A stretch of DNA of 39,680 bases, from positions 1 through 39,680 of the forward strand of contig NZCQ01000035.1 of NCBI GenBank assembly GCA_002688335.1, in the 5' to 3' direction. Positions 14,821 to 22,575 of the stretch are shown piece by piece (the stretch's first letter is position 1; every line of letters begins with the position of its first letter). This stretch comes from Candidatus Pacearchaeota archaeon (GTDB taxonomy: Archaea > Nanobdellota > Nanobdellia > Pacearchaeales > GW2011-AR1). The notes under the pieces are model-generated. The model was not told the DNA's origin, made no database searches, and saw nothing but the letters and a program-made list of their open reading frames with translations. Made by a program: the position numbers and the translations under genes.

Positions 14821-15600
14821 ATGGACTTTGAACCAATTAATTTAGATGGATTTGATGGTAGAGATGAAGCATTGGCAAAAATTAAAAGATATATCCATCA
14901 TATAACGCCTATAATGTTCTATAGAACAAATGATTTGATTCATTCAAAAAGGGTCCTCTGGCACCTTGAACAAGCCATACCGGACATTTTACAAGTATAC
15001 GGGACGGACTTTGATGTCAAATATTCTAGGACATTAGCACTAGTTCATGATGATGTTGAAATACTTACTGGAGATGTTCAATTGCATGATAAAGAACATA
15101 TGGGATCTGGGGAGCTTGAAGCCTTGGCCGCAGAAGAAAATAATGCTATACCAAAATTAGTGTCGATGTATAATGGAATAGCAAATGGATACGATTATGC
15201 TGAGTTACTAGCTACTGCTAAAGAAAAGGATAGATTAGAATCACAATTTGTTTCATTTTTTGATAAATTTGACGGAGGAGGTGAAGCATGGCATGAAGTA
15301 TGGGCAGGAAATCATTGTTTTCTACTTCCTGCTGGAGGAAATCACGGAAAAGAAGGAGGGTATGTAAGGAGATTAAATGAATTTCCAACTAAATATCCTG
15401 CTATGTCAAGATTCTTTGATCAATTTCCAGAATATTTACCACAGCCGTTTGATTTTAAATCAGTAGCAGATAGAAGCAAACCTCATACAGAAATTTCATT
15501 GCAAGAAGATAGTGGGTATTCTCCATATGAAAGATGGAGAATACCAATTATGAAACATGAAGGTGCTGATATCCTTACAACACAGATAGAATTTAGCTAG
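14821..15600 (+). CDS. HD-domain hydrolase (YfbR/5'-nucleotidase-like)
   Basis: 259 aa. The metal-dependent HD motif set is present: His in IHSKRVLWHL (about residue 41), His-Asp in LALVHDDVEILTGD (about 77), and a distal Asp in ESQFVSFFDKFDG (about 147). This arrangement, H...HD...E-x-x-x-G-D...D, is that of the HD family including YfbR deoxyribonucleotide 5'-nucleotidases and related (d)NMP/(p)ppGpp-like hydrolases. The acidic C-terminal third has no known function. A TATA-like TTTAAATC stretch lies about 25 bp upstream. It is divergent from the PLP-fold gene and followed 47 bp later by the hydrolase-NUDIX fusion. Substrate is inferred only at the level of nucleotides. Confidence 0.75.
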   Translation: MDFEPINLDGFDGRDEALAKIKRYIHHITPIMFYRTNDLIHSKRVLWHLEQAIPDILQVYGTDFDVKYSRTLALVHDDVEILTGDVQLHDKEHMGSGELEALAAEENNAIPKLVSMYNGIANGYDYAELLATAKEKDRLESQFVSFFDKFDGGGEAWHEVWAGNHCFLLPAGGNHGKEGGYVRRLNEFPTKYPAMSRFFDQFPEYLPQPFDFKSVADRSKPHTEISLQEDSGYSPYERWRIPIMKHEGADILTTQIEFS

Positions 15601-15647
15601 AAATTCTAAATAGAAAACAATATTAATGCTAATTTTGATTATATTCT

Positions 15648-16613
15648 ATGAAAGAAGTAATAATAATTCATGGAACAGAAGGCAGTCCAAAATCAAACTG
15701 GTTTCCATGGTTAAAAAAAGAATTGGAGAATTTTGATTGTGATATATTTATTCCAAAATTTCCAACTCCAGAAAATCAATCTTTAAATAAGTGGCTAGAA
15801 GAATTTGACAAGATTAAAACTAATATAAAAGAGGACACTATTTTAATTGGGCATAGTTTGGGCCCTGCATTTATTCTCTCGGTTCTTGAACAAATTGATA
15901 AACCTATAAAAGCGGCATTTCTTGTTGCAGGATTTACAGGCAACCTCGGGAATGAACATTTTGATTCTTTGAATGACACATTTGTTAATAAAAAATTTGA
16001 TTGGAATAAAATAAAAGGAAATTGCAAAAAATTTTATGTGATTAACTCAACTAATGATCCATATGTACCAATAGAAAAAGGGGAAGAATTAGCCAATAAT
16101 TTAGATGTTGATTTAGTTCAACTAGATAATGCAGGACATATTAATGCCGAATCTGGTTACAATACGTTTGAGTTTCTTCTTGACAAAATTAAAAAAGAAT
16201 TGTATAGAGAAACTGAAAGTTCAGGAGGAGTTGTTCTCAATAAAGAGGGCAAGGTCCTAGTTGTAAGTCAACATGGAACTTCTTGGTCACTACCAAAAGG
16301 TCATATTGAAAAAGGAGAAAATCAAATAGAGTCAGCAAAAAGAGAAACCTATGAGGAGTCTGGAATAACTGAATTAGAACATATATCTTATCTTGGAAAC
16401 TATCAAAGATATAGATTAAACAAAAAAGGCGGAATTGATGAAACAGAAAGAAAAACAATTCATATTCATTCATTTAAGACCAATCAAGATATACTCAAAC
16501 CAGTTGATCCAGAAAACCCAGAAGCAAAATGGGTAGATAAAGAAGAAGTATCAAATCTACTAACGCATGAAGCAGATAGGGAATTTTTTAAAAAAATTAT
16601 CAATACTATCTAA
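15648..16613 (+). CDS. Fusion of an RBBP9/YdeN-type serine hydrolase and a NUDIX hydrolase
   Basis: 321 aa with two domains. Residues 1-185 are a small alpha/beta hydrolase of the RBBP9/YdeN type: IIIHGTEGSPKSNWFPWL, nucleophile elbow ILIGHSLGPAFIL (Ser about 68), Asp in NSTNDPYVP and His in NAGHINAESGY. Residues 190-321 are a NUDIX domain with a full Nudix box, from GHIEKGE through RETYEESGI (G-x5-E-x7-R-E-x-x-x-E-E-x-G). NUDIX enzymes cut nucleoside diphosphates linked to another group. A serine hydrolase joined to NUDIX could remove an ester or amide from a nucleotide-linked compound and then cleave the pyrophosphate; that is inference. The domain join is in one clean frame, with no sign of assembly error. 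Confidence 0.88.
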   Translation: MKEVIIIHGTEGSPKSNWFPWLKKELENFDCDIFIPKFPTPENQSLNKWLEEFDKIKTNIKEDTILIGHSLGPAFILSVLEQIDKPIKAAFLVAGFTGNLGNEHFDSLNDTFVNKKFDWNKIKGNCKKFYVINSTNDPYVPIEKGEELANNLDVDLVQLDNAGHINAESGYNTFEFLLDKIKKELYRETESSGGVVLNKEGKVLVVSQHGTSWSLPKGHIEKGENQIESAKRETYEESGITELEHISYLGNYQRYRLNKKGGIDETERKTIHIHSFKTNQDILKPVDPENPEAKWVDKEEVSNLLTHEADREFFKKIINTI

Positions 16614-16647
16614 AAGTAATCTTGAAAACACTAAAACAACAATAAAA

Positions 16648-17553
16648 ATGAAACCAGAAAAGCTAAAAATAGGAGATGCTATTGGAATTGTATCACCTTC
16701 AAATCCAGTTGAAGGAGAAAGCATAAACTTACTAGAGAAAGGAATTAATTACCTAGAAAATTTGGGTTTTAAAATTAAAAGAGGAGAATTTCTTTCATCA
16801 ACAAATCCTGAAGATAAAGCTAAGGATATCAATAACTTCTTCTCAGACAATGAGGTAAAGGCTATAATCTGTACTCAGGGAGGGGATAGTGCTGAAAAAA
16901 CTATTCCATTTATTGACTGGGAGATTATAAAAAAGAATCCTAAGATATTTATGGGGATAAGTGATATAACAGTTCTTCTAAATTCAATTAATCATAAAAC
17001 CGATTTAATCACGTTTCATGGAAATGATATATGCTATGGGTTTGGTAGAAATCCAAATAATTATGACCTAGAGGAGTTTAAGAAAATTTTAGTTAATGGA
17101 AAATCAGGAGAGATAAATTCTAATGGAGAAAGAAAGACGATAAGGTCTGGTGTAACTACTGGTAAACTTTCTGGAGGAAATATAAGGTGTCTATTAAAAT
17201 TAGCTGATACAGAATATTGGCCAGATTTTGATAATTCTATACTAATATTGGAAGCTTATAAGATTGATGAAGAAAAATGTTTGGAATATTTTCAGATTTT
17301 AAAAGATAAAAAAGTATTTGATAAAATTAATGGTGTAATCATTGGATTCATATATGAAATGCAAAAAGAAAATCCAAATGAAAAACAAATGGAAGATTTA
17401 CTATTGGAATTTACCAAGGAATATGATTTTCCAATTCTTAAGATTAATGATTTTGGGCACAACTGTCCAAATACAACACTTCCAATTGGAGGCAAAGTAG
17501 AAATGGATGCTGATGAAAAGACAATAACAATAATAGAAGGATACATAAAATAA
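16648..17553 (+). CDS. Peptidase family S66 (LD-carboxypeptidase / MccF-like)
   Basis: 301 aa from ATG 16648; a longer frame begins 81 bp upstream inside the previous gene, but that extension is not family-like. S66 motifs: DAIGIVSPSNPV at the N-terminus, AIICTQGGDSA, nucleophile Ser in FMGISDITVLLN (about residue 111), catalytic Glu in LILEAYKIDEE and His in NDFGHNCPNTTLPIG near the C-terminus. Family members cut LD bonds in murein or, as MccF, hydrolyse processed microcin C (aminoacyl-sulfamate/adenylate amides). An archaeon has no murein, so immunity or detoxification is the more natural guess. Its stop codon is directly adjacent to the stop of the convergent recombinase gene. Confidence 0.88.
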   Translation: MKPEKLKIGDAIGIVSPSNPVEGESINLLEKGINYLENLGFKIKRGEFLSSTNPEDKAKDINNFFSDNEVKAIICTQGGDSAEKTIPFIDWEIIKKNPKIFMGISDITVLLNSINHKTDLITFHGNDICYGFGRNPNNYDLEEFKKILVNGKSGEINSNGERKTIRSGVTTGKLSGGNIRCLLKLADTEYWPDFDNSILILEAYKIDEEKCLEYFQILKDKKVFDKINGVIIGFIYEMQKENPNEKQMEDLLLEFTKEYDFPILKINDFGHNCPNTTLPIGGKVEMDADEKTITIIEGYIK

Positions 17554-18069
17554 TCAGTCTTCCCACTCCAACTCCACTAAATCCTGTGGACTAACATGAC
17601 AATAAATTTCTGTCGTTTGCAATTTTGCATGACCTAAAAATCTCTGTACCTGCCTCACATCCCATCTCTTTTTATTCAACAACCATGTGGCTCCAGAATG
17701 CCTTAATGTATGAAAATGTAAATCCTTGTTTAAAACTTCTTTTGCTTTATTCTTAAATGCAATCTCCAGTGCCCTTTCACCACAATTGATAGGCAATTTA
17801 TTCAAAGCATGTAGCACTCCAGACTGATTAATCTGCAAGGGTTTAATAATCGGAATATGTCTATCTTTCTTTCCCTTTGCTTGCTTAATCATTATCAAAT
17901 GTTGTTTCTTATCAACATTCTCTAATTTCAAATTAACAACTTCGCTTACCCTCATAGCCTGATAAAATCCAAGAAGAAAGGCCAGCTTATGATTATTTCT
18001 TTTTGTTTTAGAAATAATTTTTACTAACTCGTCCTCAGTTATTGTTTCTGGAATTCTTCTCCCTTTCAT
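17554..18069 (-). CDS. Minimal tyrosine recombinase (catalytic domain only)
   Basis: 171 aa, start ATG 18069 in an ATGA overlap with the upstream gene. All catalytic residues are present: Arg in FYQAMRVSEVV, Lys in AKGKKDRHIPI, H-x-x-R in FHTLRHSGATWLL, His in RFLGHAKLQTTE and Tyr in EIYCHVS. There is almost no N-terminal SAM-like core-binding domain (only about 20 residues before helix A), roughly half the length of Xer/Int proteins. It is the last gene of the leftward replication operon, so resolution of multimers or DNA inversion is as likely as integration. It is clearly a different subfamily from the integrase at 4912. Confidence 0.9.
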   Translation of the reverse strand: MKGRRIPETITEDELVKIISKTKRNNHKLAFLLGFYQAMRVSEVVNLKLENVDKKQHLIMIKQAKGKKDRHIPIIKPLQINQSGVLHALNKLPINCGERALEIAFKNKAKEVLNKDLHFHTLRHSGATWLLNKKRWDVRQVQRFLGHAKLQTTEIYCHVSPQDLVELEWED

Positions 18070-18485
18070 CTCCAAAATCCCTCCCTTTTCTGTCTTCTTC
18101 CAATTATTTGTCTGGGATAGATTCTTTTTTGAGGGCTTAAGATTTTGGAAGTCACAACTTTCTCCTTAGGCAACTCTTTATCAAAATCTATGTCGCAATT
18201 ATCTGTGCCTGTATGAAATGTTCTGGAACTAGAACCAAAAATATCAGAAAAATGTTGCAAGTCCTCAGAATTCTTTCTATGTTGAGGATTGTTCAAATTT
18301 AAGTTTGTGTCAAATTCACATGCAACCGCCTTCGGAGATTTATCCTTTCCAAAACAAGCTAAGTCCAGTTTAGAGAGAACAGAAAAATCTTTTGAAGGTA
18401 TAATAAATTCAGATTTGCATCTATATCCCTTTTCTTCCAATTTTCTTTTATTCAACTTCTGACAATCTGAATGTTTCTTATCCAT
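18066..18485 (-). CDS. Possible PD-(D/E)xK nuclease-like protein
   Basis: 139 aa. The central part SKLDLACFGKDKSPKAVACEFDTNLNL, followed by QHRKNSEDLQHF, resembles restriction-endonuclease-like folds: Asp on one strand, then a short hairpin, then E-x-D/K on the next strand and a Q-x-x-K-N-x-x-D-L helix. The usual lysine is not clear (E-F-D), so activity is uncertain. The C-terminus is basic (IYPRQIIGRRQKREGFWR). A good ribosome-binding site (AGGAGG, 13 bp upstream) precedes the ATG, and the gene overlaps the recombinase start by 4 bp. The fold assignment is tentative. Confidence 0.6.
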   Translation of the reverse strand: MDKKHSDCQKLNKRKLEEKGYRCKSEFIIPSKDFSVLSKLDLACFGKDKSPKAVACEFDTNLNLNNPQHRKNSEDLQHFSDIFGSSSRTFHTGTDNCDIDFDKELPKEKVVTSKILSPQKRIYPRQIIGRRQKREGFWR

Positions 18486-18659
18486 TTATTCAAACCTCCT
18501 TTTTTCCCCAGTTCTCCGATTGATTCCAAACTTATACAAAACTTTATCATTAGTTTTATCCCTTCTCTCAAATATATCCCACTCATCTTTCTTTTTAATC
18601 TTAAAGATTATGAATATTATGATAGCAATAACAATTCCAATAATTATCTCTTTTTCCAT
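18486..18659 (-). CDS. Small single-pass membrane protein (57 aa)
   Basis: The frame from ATG 18659 reads MEKEIIIGIVIAIIIFIIF, a transmembrane helix, followed by a basic/charged tail (KIKKKDEWDIFERRDK). It overlaps the end of the upstream wHTH gene by 16 bp and its stop is immediately followed by the next gene's ATG. This tight packing supports a real gene in the leftward operon. The C-terminal end of this ORF contains the AGGAGG that serves the following gene. Confidence 0.7.
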   Translation of the reverse strand: MEKEIIIGIVIAIIIFIIFKIKKKDEWDIFERRDKTNDKVLYKFGINRRTGEKRRFE

Positions 18660-19045
18660 GTTTTAACATATCTGTCCTCAAATTCTATTGTTTTAGTTTT
18701 TTCAACAGGAACTTTCTTTACTACTTCTCTTACCTCAACTTCTTTTTTTATTCCTTTCTTTTTAGGAAGATTCTTTATACCCTTATTACTCAACTGATAC
18801 CATCTATTATCTAACATCCTTCTGGGACCTATTGACTTACTATTCACAAAGCGGGATACTCTCAATAAATACAACCAATTCCATGCAGTTTTTCTATCAA
18901 CTTTAAGAACTTGCTGCATCTCAGACAGAGTAAACTTTCTTTTTCCAAATTTCTTTCTTATAGTATTAACAGCTATTCTATTAGCGCTAAGATTCCTTTC
19001 CTGCCATTGGCTTAGATTTTCAACCCATACTTGTTTTTTGGCCAT
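18644..19045 (-). CDS. Winged-helix/HTH protein
   Basis: 133 aa. A helix-turn-helix is visible: FTLSEMQQVLKVDRKTAWNWLYLLRVSRFV (about residues 37-66), followed by a wing-like MLDNRWYQLSNKG. The C-terminal 40 residues are strongly basic and low-complexity (KKKGIKKEVEVREVVKKVP), probably a disordered nucleic-acid-binding tail. It lies in the leftward replication operon, 22 bp after the 244-aa gene and overlapping the small membrane protein. A partition, copy-control or transcription role is possible. Confidence 0.7.
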   Translation of the reverse strand: MAKKQVWVENLSQWQERNLSANRIAVNTIRKKFGKRKFTLSEMQQVLKVDRKTAWNWLYLLRVSRFVNSKSIGPRRMLDNRWYQLSNKGIKNLPKKKGIKKEVEVREVVKKVPVEKTKTIEFEDRYVKTWKKR

Positions 19046-19067
19046 TTTCTAGACTAGTACAGAATAG

Positions 19068-19802
19068 CTATATGATTTCATCAGAATCCAGCTTATCTGT
19101 TTCAATATTATCTCCAAACAATTCTTGCTCAGATTCGAATAACTTATCAATATCTGAATAATCTTTCTCAATATTATCTGATTTATCTATGGATTTTTGA
19201 CTTTCTGCCTTCGGAACTAATTGCATTGATGATTTGGTTATCTTTCCTCCAGTCAACACAAGCAAAATTCTATCAAAAGAACCAGCTCTTGATACAATTT
19301 CTTTATGAAACTCTTGATAAAATTTTTTCTTGTTACAATATCCAGCAGAACCATTTTTAGATTTCTTCCAACAATTTAATAATGTGGGGAGTATTATCAT
19401 ATTTAACACACTCAATAAATTTTGAGAGACATTTGATAAAGTAAAGGGATTAATTCTTTCCAAAGGACCAGAAAATAGGCCATCTATTTTAATTCTTAAA
19501 TAAGTAAGATAGTTATAAATATCATTTTCTAAATCATTAATAAGTGCATTATCAGAAACATGACTTTTTGTAAAAGATAAAAATTCAGATAATATTATTT
19601 CTAGTAATCCAATAAGTTCATTGATAGGAGAAATTAGGGTATCTAATCTCTTGTAACCTTTTCTATAATTATTAAACTTTAGTTCATAAAGTTGATATGT
19701 CTTTTTGAATTTATATAATAGCTCAGCTACATCTTTAGCATCATCAGGAGCTTCATGCTTTACATTTATTATATCTAAATTATCAGGCAATTGTTCATAC
19801 AT
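19068..19802 (-). CDS. Hypothetical helical protein (244 aa) of the element
   Basis: I do not recognise a family. The protein is mainly helical with hydrophobic helices (INELIGLLEIILSEFLSF; LLSVLNMIILPTLLNCW) that are too polar overall for clear membrane spans. The C-terminal 60 residues are acidic and probably disordered (KSDNIEKDYSDIDKLFE...). It starts 1 bp after the upstream Cys-rich gene's stop, so it is translated from the same leftward message. Confidence 0.65.
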   Translation of the reverse strand: MYEQLPDNLDIINVKHEAPDDAKDVAELLYKFKKTYQLYELKFNNYRKGYKRLDTLISPINELIGLLEIILSEFLSFTKSHVSDNALINDLENDIYNYLTYLRIKIDGLFSGPLERINPFTLSNVSQNLLSVLNMIILPTLLNCWKKSKNGSAGYCNKKKFYQEFHKEIVSRAGSFDRILLVLTGGKITKSSMQLVPKAESQKSIDKSDNIEKDYSDIDKLFESEQELFGDNIETDKLDSDEII

Positions 19803-19803
19803 T

Positions 19804-20043
19804 TTACTCTCCTTTATTTATTTGCAATATCTTTTTTCTTGCACAGGGTTTACAAAGATAATCAATGAAACAACCATGAGCTGCATTTGAAAACTGAACA
19901 AACTCGCATTTACATTTGCTTGTATTTCCCTGGATTGTACAGCCTAGACAGATTTCATTTCTTGGTTTAAACAATCTTTTTACAACTACGTTGCTATTGT
20001 AATCCCAATCAGGAATTCCCATTTCTTCCTTTAATTGATTCAT
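19804..20043 (-). CDS. Cysteine-rich probable zinc-binding protein (79 aa)
   Basis: From ATG 20043: MNQLKEEMGIPDWDYNSN, then Cys pairs in ICLGCTIQGNTSKCKCEF and, further on, HGCFIDYLCKPCARKK. Seven cysteines and a histidine arranged as C-x2-C, C-x-C and C-x2-C suggest one or two zinc sites, as in small element-encoded transcription or DNA-binding factors. A GTG two codons upstream is in frame, but the ATG has a purine-rich GGAAGAAG upstream. It is packed between a 36-aa ORF and the 244-aa gene. Confidence 0.65.
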   Translation of the reverse strand: MNQLKEEMGIPDWDYNSNVVVKRLFKPRNEICLGCTIQGNTSKCKCEFVQFSNAAHGCFIDYLCKPCARKKILQINKGE

Positions 20044-20045
20044 TT

Positions 20046-20156
20046 TCACTTCTTCCTTTCTTCAAATTTTTTCCTGCATTTTTTAATAGACTCTTTTTTT
20101 GATCTTTTGTTCTTCATCTCTTTTCTTATGCAAGCATTGAACTCTTTCTGATTCAT
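20046..20156 (-). CDS. Very small basic protein (36 aa)
   Basis: ATG 20156 to TGA 20046 encodes MNQKEFNACIRKEMKNKRSK followed by a lysine/arginine-rich helix with a second Cys. It ends 2 bp before the next ATG, inside that gene's ribosome-binding region, and AAATTTGGAGGAAAG lies just upstream of its start (GGAGG about 10 bp away). The good SD and the operon packing argue that it is translated. Function unknown. Confidence 0.5.
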   Translation of the reverse strand: MNQKEFNACIRKEMKNKRSKKESIKKCRKKFEERKK

Positions 20157-20201
20157 TGTTCTTTCCTCCAAATTTAATTTCTAATCTGTTGCTTCATTTA
20201 C

Positions 20202-20369
20202 TTAAGCAATATAAGGCATCACCTTCATTCTGTTAGGAATTACAACAAGTTGATTAACAGCCTCTACGCATTGCTGATGTCCCTTTATTTCAAGGTATGT
20301 TCCAATAACTGCTGCATTGCATGTCCAATCATCCTTTTGCTCTTTTCCGCAAATATCACATTTTTCCAT
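20202..20369 (-). CDS. Small zinc-finger-like protein (55 aa)
   Basis: MEKCDICGKEQKDDWTCNA has C-x2-C followed by another Cys and, later, GHQQCVEAVNQL with His and Cys. Together they could hold one zinc ion (C-x2-C...H-x2/3-C), like the treble-clef or DksA-like mini fingers common on phage and plasmid genomes. Upstream AAGGGAGA about 9 bp before the ATG serves as ribosome-binding site. It lies in the leftward operon after the OB-like gene. Function unknown. Confidence 0.6.
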   Translation of the reverse strand: MEKCDICGKEQKDDWTCNAAVIGTYLEIKGHQQCVEAVNQLVVIPNRMKVMPYIA

Positions 20370-20418
20370 TTTTTAGTCTCCCTTAATTTAATTTGAAAAT
20401 AAAGGTCCAAGGGAACCT

Positions 20419-20748
20419 TTATTTTGTTGCAACATTATACTGTTGCTTACCATTAACCATTGTTTTAACAATGGTAAGTGTCTTATCTTTCAAAGGACCC
20501 TGAATTTTCAAAGCTCTTAAAAGAGTCCAAGCACTTGTCATGATAACTTTTTCTTCACCATTCTCTTTGGCATGAAATAAATAATAAACGCCTTCACTAC
20601 CAGTTAGCTCTACTGGCTCATCACCAATAAATGTAACTTCTACAGGTTTGTCAATCTCAAATTCTACTTTTGGTTTTCGCTCTATTTCAGTTGTTGGTAG
20701 TTTGTCCCATGCGCCAAGTTGTGGTGTTGTGGTTTGTGTCTGTTCCAT
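20419..20748 (-). CDS. Possible OB-fold ssDNA-binding-like protein
   Basis: 109 aa. A short Thr/Gln-rich leader is followed by alternating beta strands: KVEFEIDKPVEVTFIG, VYYLFHAKENGEEKVIM, then the helix TSAWTLLRALKIQ and LTIVKTMVNGKQQYNV. A five-strand barrel with a helix before the last strands fits an OB fold. Position directly after the replication ATPase supports an ssDNA-binding role, as on many plasmids and viruses. There is no conserved signature, so this is inference from secondary structure and context. GGAGGT lies about 7 bp upstream of the ATG, a strong SD. Confidence 0.5.
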   Translation of the reverse strand: MEQTQTTTPQLGAWDKLPTTEIERKPKVEFEIDKPVEVTFIGDEPVELTGSEGVYYLFHAKENGEEKVIMTSAWTLLRALKIQGPLKDKTLTIVKTMVNGKQQYNVATK

Positions 20749-20766
20749 TTTTATACCTCCTATAAT

Positions 20767-22575
20767 TTAATTGTAATCTCCCTTGCCATCATTTAGAAAA
20801 CTATTGTTAATATCGTTAGCAATAGTGTTTTTTCTGTGTTTTACAATAGGAAATTCCTTTCTAACGATAGAATCTTTTTTATCGTTAGAAGCTGTTAGTA
20901 CTGTTAACTCATTTAACGGCATATCTATTTCTTTCTTAGCATTATGGAAATTATCGTTAGCTGTTTTAAGGCCTTCACCTCCTGAAATTTCCACCTCTTG
21001 AGCTTTTTCTAACGATGAAACAGTACTAACAGTACCTTTTCTTATTGTAATTACTCTCTTTTTACCATCATGACTAGTATCAACCTCTATATCTTCATCT
21101 TCTAGGTTAGTTTTTATCTCATTAATCCTCTGAGTTAGCTTATTAGGTGCTTTAGGCCACATAGGTTGCTTAATATTAACATTGAGAGTAAATGCTCTTT
21201 GACCTAATTCATCTAAAAGTTGGCTAGGAGTCCCAGTCCATTCATTACAATCATTAATTAAATCAAGTATGCAAAGAGCTATTGGATTTGCTTCAATTGC
21301 TTCCTTGTTAAGAGATTCAATCTTATTGAAATATTTATTTAGATAAACTTTAGGCTTCTCCCCAAGGATTCGACTAGCAGATTCACACCATATAGCATAA
21401 TCTGCCATTCTAGGTAAAAATTTAATTTCACTTTCAACCTCATCAACAATCCCCAATGTTTTTTGAATAATCTTAAATATGGCTCCCGTAATCTTAGGCC
21501 TATCCTTTTCAAAATCACTATAGATTTGTCTTTCTGTTCTTCTATGCTCTTTCTTAATTCTTTTTAAATGAGTAATCACACTTCTATCTAAGAAATCTGG
21601 TTCCTGACCTGCTAAGTTAATGCCATTAAATCCAACTCTCCTGAGATAATTATAAATAATATCATCATCATCTGAAAAAAGCTCTCTTTTTGTAAATCCC
21701 TCTCCTGTCACCACCCTACAAAAGAAGTCTGAATATGTCTTAGAAAGATTTGTGACATTGTCGTAAAAAGCAAGATAATGATGACTTACCTGCTGCACAA
21801 GTTCAATCCTATCTTTCGGAAAACTAAGAATTTTTAAACTAGAAGGATCAACACATAACCTAATCAATTTTTTAGCCATAGATTTTCCTGAACCCTGGTC
21901 CCCATAAATAATCCATATTGCATAAGGTATATCTGATATTAATAGAAGTGATATATGGGGCCTTAGTATTATCTTATCTGATTCTTCCTTTACAGGAATA
22001 TACTTCCACAATAAATCAATATCTTTAATATCTGCATCTAAGTCGAAGATTAATGGTTTCATATGATTATATCTTCTAAATTTAACCGGAGGATTATTAA
22101 TCAAATTAATGGAATCTTTATCGATCCTTATGCAGCTCCATTTATCATCCACTATATCAATATAGATAACATTATCTATACGCGCAGACCTAAGATAAAC
22201 TTCCTCTCTTATTCCATCGTACATCGCCTTTGCTGAAAAGATTGAGATTAATGAGTTTACTCTTTCCTTTGTTGGAGGTTTACCAAGATTTTCATATATT
22301 TGTTTTACTACGTAATTATTAAATTGTCTTGATCGTATCGGCCAATTTTCTGTATGATTATTAATTCTTATTGTTGCGTATGCTACACCATCGCTATCAA
22401 GAAAAAGTTCCTCAATGTCTTCATCAATTGATTCGGAATCGTCTTGCTCCTCTTTAGATATTTCTTCATTTCTTTTTCTTATAGTCTCATTCCTACTATC
22501 AATTAGTTCTTGTGCTGCTTGCTTCTCAGATTCAATATCTTCTCTTGTTTCTAGACTATTCAATTCTTTTTCCAT
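20767..22575 (-). CDS. Replication-type P-loop ATPase (phage/plasmid D5-like or SF3-like helicase)
   Basis: 602 aa. An acidic, coiled N-terminus (1-60) leads to a domain of unknown function, then a P-loop ATPase: Walker A YGDQGSGKSMAKKL (about residues 222-235), Walker B-like HHYLAFYDNVT (about 264-274) with Asp-Asn, and VGFNGINLAGQEPDFLDRSV, resembling the sensor/arginine-finger region of D5-like and SF3-type phage ATPases. The C-terminal 200 residues include a winged-helix-like part (WTGTPSQLLDELG) often found in such proteins. No primase catalytic motif was seen. Its likely role is helicase/initiator of the element. The 3' 220 bp contain clustered DNA repeats. It overlaps the small upstream gene by 20 bp. 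Confidence 0.8.
   Translation of the reverse strand: MEKELNSLETREDIESEKQAAQELIDSRNETIRKRNEEISKEEQDDSESIDEDIEELFLDSDGVAYATIRINNHTENWPIRSRQFNNYVVKQIYENLGKPPTKERVNSLISIFSAKAMYDGIREEVYLRSARIDNVIYIDIVDDKWSCIRIDKDSINLINNPPVKFRRYNHMKPLIFDLDADIKDIDLLWKYIPVKEESDKIILRPHISLLLISDIPYAIWIIYGDQGSGKSMAKKLIRLCVDPSSLKILSFPKDRIELVQQVSHHYLAFYDNVTNLSKTYSDFFCRVVTGEGFTKRELFSDDDDIIYNYLRRVGFNGINLAGQEPDFLDRSVITHLKRIKKEHRRTERQIYSDFEKDRPKITGAIFKIIQKTLGIVDEVESEIKFLPRMADYAIWCESASRILGEKPKVYLNKYFNKIESLNKEAIEANPIALCILDLINDCNEWTGTPSQLLDELGQRAFTLNVNIKQPMWPKAPNKLTQRINEIKTNLEDEDIEVDTSHDGKKRVITIRKGTVSTVSSLEKAQEVEISGGEGLKTANDNFHNAKKEIDMPLNELTVLTASNDKKDSIVRKEFPIVKHRKNTIANDINNSFLNDGKGDYN
20812..21031. repeat. Iteron-like cluster inside the 3' end of the replication ATPase gene
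   Basis: The octamer ATCGTTAG (or its complement CTAACGAT) occurs five times in 205 bp: 20812-20819, 20861-20868, 20881-20888, 20953-20960 and 21009-21016. Copies two and three form an inverted pair. A 13-bp sequence, TGTTAGTACTGTT (20893-20905), recurs inverted at 21019-21031. The octamers fall in different reading frames of the protein (A-N-D, I-V-R, S-N-D, S-S-L), so they are not protein repeats. Such clusters beside or within rep genes usually mark a replication origin or Rep-binding autoregulatory site. Confidence 0.6.

Noticed and set aside
16567..16647. N-terminal extension of the S66 peptidase
   Set aside because: It would lie inside the NUDIX coding region, is basic and unlike S66 N-termini; the ATG at 16648 starts right at the family's K-x-G-D-x-I-x-I motif.
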